Below are positions 5,748 to 6,611 of a stretch of 6,611 nt of DNA, in pieces; the first letter of the stretch is position 1, and the number at the start of each line of letters is the position of its first letter. The stretch spans positions 1 through 6,611 of the forward strand of contig CAKTSO010000106.1 in NCBI GenBank assembly GCA_934613185.1, written 5' to 3'. The DNA is from an uncultured Clostridia bacterium (GTDB lineage: Bacteria > Bacillota > Clostridia > Christensenellales > Maliibacteriaceae). The notes beneath the pieces are model-generated. The model saw nothing but the letters and a program-made list of their open reading frames with translations, was not told where the DNA came from and ran no database searches. The translations under genes were made by a program, and so were the position numbers.

Positions 5748-5784
5748 AACAAGCCGCGGTATTTTTGCGCCGCGGCTTGTTTTT
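5748..5784 (+). terminator. Rho-independent terminator of nudC
   Basis: A perfect 12-bp stem (5748-5759 with 5770-5781), rich in GC, with a ten-base loop and a run of Ts at 5780-5784. It begins 34 bases after the stop at 5713. The minus-strand flank has no matching T-run, so it acts mainly on the plus strand. Confidence 0.88.
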
Positions 5785-5818
5785 CTCCGAAGCCCGGCAG
5801 AGATTGTTTTTAACACAC

Positions 5819-5877
5819 AAAAAACGCCGCGCAAGCCAAAGCTTCTTTCGAAAGCCTCGTTTGCAGCGACGTTTTTT
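5819..5877. terminator. Bidirectional terminator between nudC and rpmF
   Basis: The arms 5819-5834 and 5861-5877 form a long stem with one bulged base and one mismatch or G-U pair. Its outer part is a run of six As on the left and six Ts on the right, so each strand has a T-tract after the stem. The 26 bases between the arms can form a smaller inner hairpin. It most likely ends the DUF177-rpmF transcript, and backs up the nudC terminator. Confidence 0.7.
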
Positions 5878-5931
5878 GTTCTCACAGTTTGCCGAACGAC
5901 AAACGGAGACAACAGTTCCTGCTATTGGAAC
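5878..5931. repeat. Two further small inverted repeats downstream of rpmF
   Basis: The arms 5878-5891 and 5900-5913 pair at 11 of 14 positions around an eight-base loop. GTTCC (5915-5919) and GGAAC (5927-5931) form a second, five-base inverted repeat. They lie between the rpmF stop and the bidirectional terminator and would be in the 3' untranslated part of its mRNA. Function unknown; they may be chance or mRNA-stabilising structure. Confidence 0.3.
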
Positions 5932-5943
5932 GAACGGGAAGAT

Positions 5944-6135
5944 TTATTCCGCGTCCGCTTCGACATTCACGATCTGTTTGCCGTCATAGTAACCGCAGTT
6001 TTTGCAGACGCGATGCGCAAGCTTCATCTTGTGGCACTGCGGGCATTCCATCATGCCCGGAAGCGTCAGCTTGAAGCTGCCGGCGCGGCGGTTACGACCC
6101 CTTCTACGGGACACCTTTTTCTTGGGAACAGCCAT
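5944..6135 (-). CDS. rpmF: 50S ribosomal protein L32
   Basis: A 63-residue protein beginning MAVPKKKVSRRRGRNRR, the typical basic L32 N-terminus that contacts 23S rRNA, followed by a zinc ribbon with C31, C34, C44 and C47 (CPQC and CKNC), then GYYDGK and a short acidic tail. Four cysteines mark the zinc-binding form of L32; many bacteria also have a cysteine-free paralogue used under zinc starvation, not seen here. The ATG at 6135 is preceded by AAGGAGG at seven bases, located inside the end of the DUF177 gene. Only two bases separate the two genes, as in the conserved DUF177-rpmF pair of many bacteria. There is no plsX gene after it, unlike in many proteobacteria; the transcript appears to end in the terminator beyond 5944. 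Confidence 0.97.
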   Translation of the reverse strand: MAVPKKKVSRRRGRNRRAGSFKLTLPGMMECPQCHKMKLAHRVCKNCGYYDGKQIVNVEADAE

Positions 6136-6137
6136 TC

Positions 6138-6611
6138 TTAGTCCTCCTTATCCCGATCCACGAACCCGGCCAGCACGCCGAAGGGACCGATTTGATCATT
6201 TGCGACGCAATTGCACTGCGCGCTGTTCAGATTGACGCCGCAAATCGGGCACAATCCCCTGCAGTCATCGCTGCAAAGGCTCGCCGTAGGCGTCTGCAAC
6301 ACGATACAATCCTGAACCATGCGTTCAAAATCGATCTCCTCGTTTTCAAACGAATAGTTGTCGGAATCATCGTCTTCGTGATTTCCGGTGAACGTCTCCT
6401 CAAACGAAAGGACATAAGTTCTGATATAACCTTCGCCGCAACGGTCGCAAAGACGCGAAAGCGTCGTCGTGATCTCGCCTTTTGCGAAGATCTCCCCATC
6501 CATCGCCGTCAGCTCGCCCTCGATCTTCGTGATTCCGTCGGTGCGGAAATCGCCCGTTTCAAACGGGATCACGCCAAGATCTAGTTCTTCGCCGAAAGGA
6601 TACGCTGTGCC
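6138..6611 (-). CDS. DUF177 (YceD family) protein, start outside the window
   Basis: The last 157 codons are visible. A GTG at 6572 could be read as a start, but the frame stays open to the right edge and the additional codons encode YPFGEELDLGVIPFETGDF, which resembles the N-terminal part of DUF177 proteins, so the true start lies beyond 6611. Visible signatures are LCDRC (first cysteine pair) and, near the C-terminus, CRGLCPICGVNLN followed by CNC, the usual cysteine-rich C-terminal motif of Gram-positive DUF177 proteins. A polar acidic stretch (NHEDDDSDNYSFENEE) lies between them. DUF177 proteins are encoded next to rpmF in most bacteria and have been linked to 23S rRNA accumulation, so a role in large-subunit assembly is likely; the biochemical mechanism is not established. 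Two bases separate it from rpmF. Confidence 0.92.
   Translation of the reverse strand, partial: GTAYPFGEELDLGVIPFETGDFRTDGITKIEGELTAMDGEIFAKGEITTTLSRLCDRCGEGYIRTYVLSFEETFTGNHEDDDSDNYSFENEEIDFERMVQDCIVLQTPTASLCSDDCRGLCPICGVNLNSAQCNCVANDQIGPFGVLAGFVDRDKED

Noticed and set aside
4760..5752. 330-residue open frame on the minus strand opposite nudC
   Set aside because: It is antisense to a well-recognised NudC gene with a strong ribosome binding site, has no family-like motifs, and runs through the nudC terminator region and divergent promoters; it reflects high GC at third positions.
5524..6141. 205-residue plus-strand frame over the end of nudC and rpmF
   Set aside because: It runs through two terminators and is antisense to rpmF; no recognisable domain.
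6138..6572. GTG at 6572 as the true start of the DUF177 gene
   Set aside because: The frame is open to the window edge and the extra residues fit the family N-terminus, so the gene is treated as cut by the window.

Overview
The window looks like a chromosomal stretch of a moderately GC-rich, Gram-positive-type anaerobe, most likely a Firmicute of clostridial type. This rests on strong GGAGG-type ribosome binding sites, canonical sigma-A promoters, a zinc-binding form of ribosomal protein L32 encoded directly after a DUF177 gene, and the pairing of a DUF1538 membrane protein with P-II-like proteins. The lineage is inference; no rRNA or other decisive marker is present. Gene density is high and there is no sign of phage, insertion sequences, CRISPR, tRNA or rRNA.

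Layout. Positions 1-1057 (+): the last codons of a probable NAD-dependent DNA ligase overlap (ATGA) a complete AIR-synthase/HypE-like gene, which ends in a hairpin terminator. Positions 1123-1575 (-): a monocistronic small membrane protein of unknown function with a near-consensus promoter. Positions 1688-3929 (-): a three-gene operon encoding a duplicated DUF1538 integral membrane protein and two different P-II-like proteins, with a perfect -10 box upstream and a terminator downstream. Positions 4080-4694 (-): a SanA/YdcF-type (DUF218) envelope protein with a TTG start and its own promoter. Positions 4898-5713 (+), divergent from it: an NADH-pyrophosphatase-type Nudix hydrolase followed by a clear terminator. 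Positions 5944-6611 (-): rpmF (L32) preceded by a DUF177/YceD gene whose start lies beyond the right edge.

How the genes work together. The most interesting unit is DUF1538 - P-II - P-II. P-II proteins commonly bind and gate membrane transporters encoded beside them, so the operon reads as a putative transporter of unknown substrate with two dedicated, diverged P-II-type sensors. The DUF177-rpmF pair is a conserved ribosome-assembly arrangement. The remaining genes are independent housekeeping or envelope functions. Convergent gene ends (1057/1123 and 5713/5944) are separated by hairpins with T-tracts on both strands, suggesting bidirectional termination. No gene-free stretch exceeds 300 bases; the longest (about 230 bases, 5714-5943) is filled by several hairpins.
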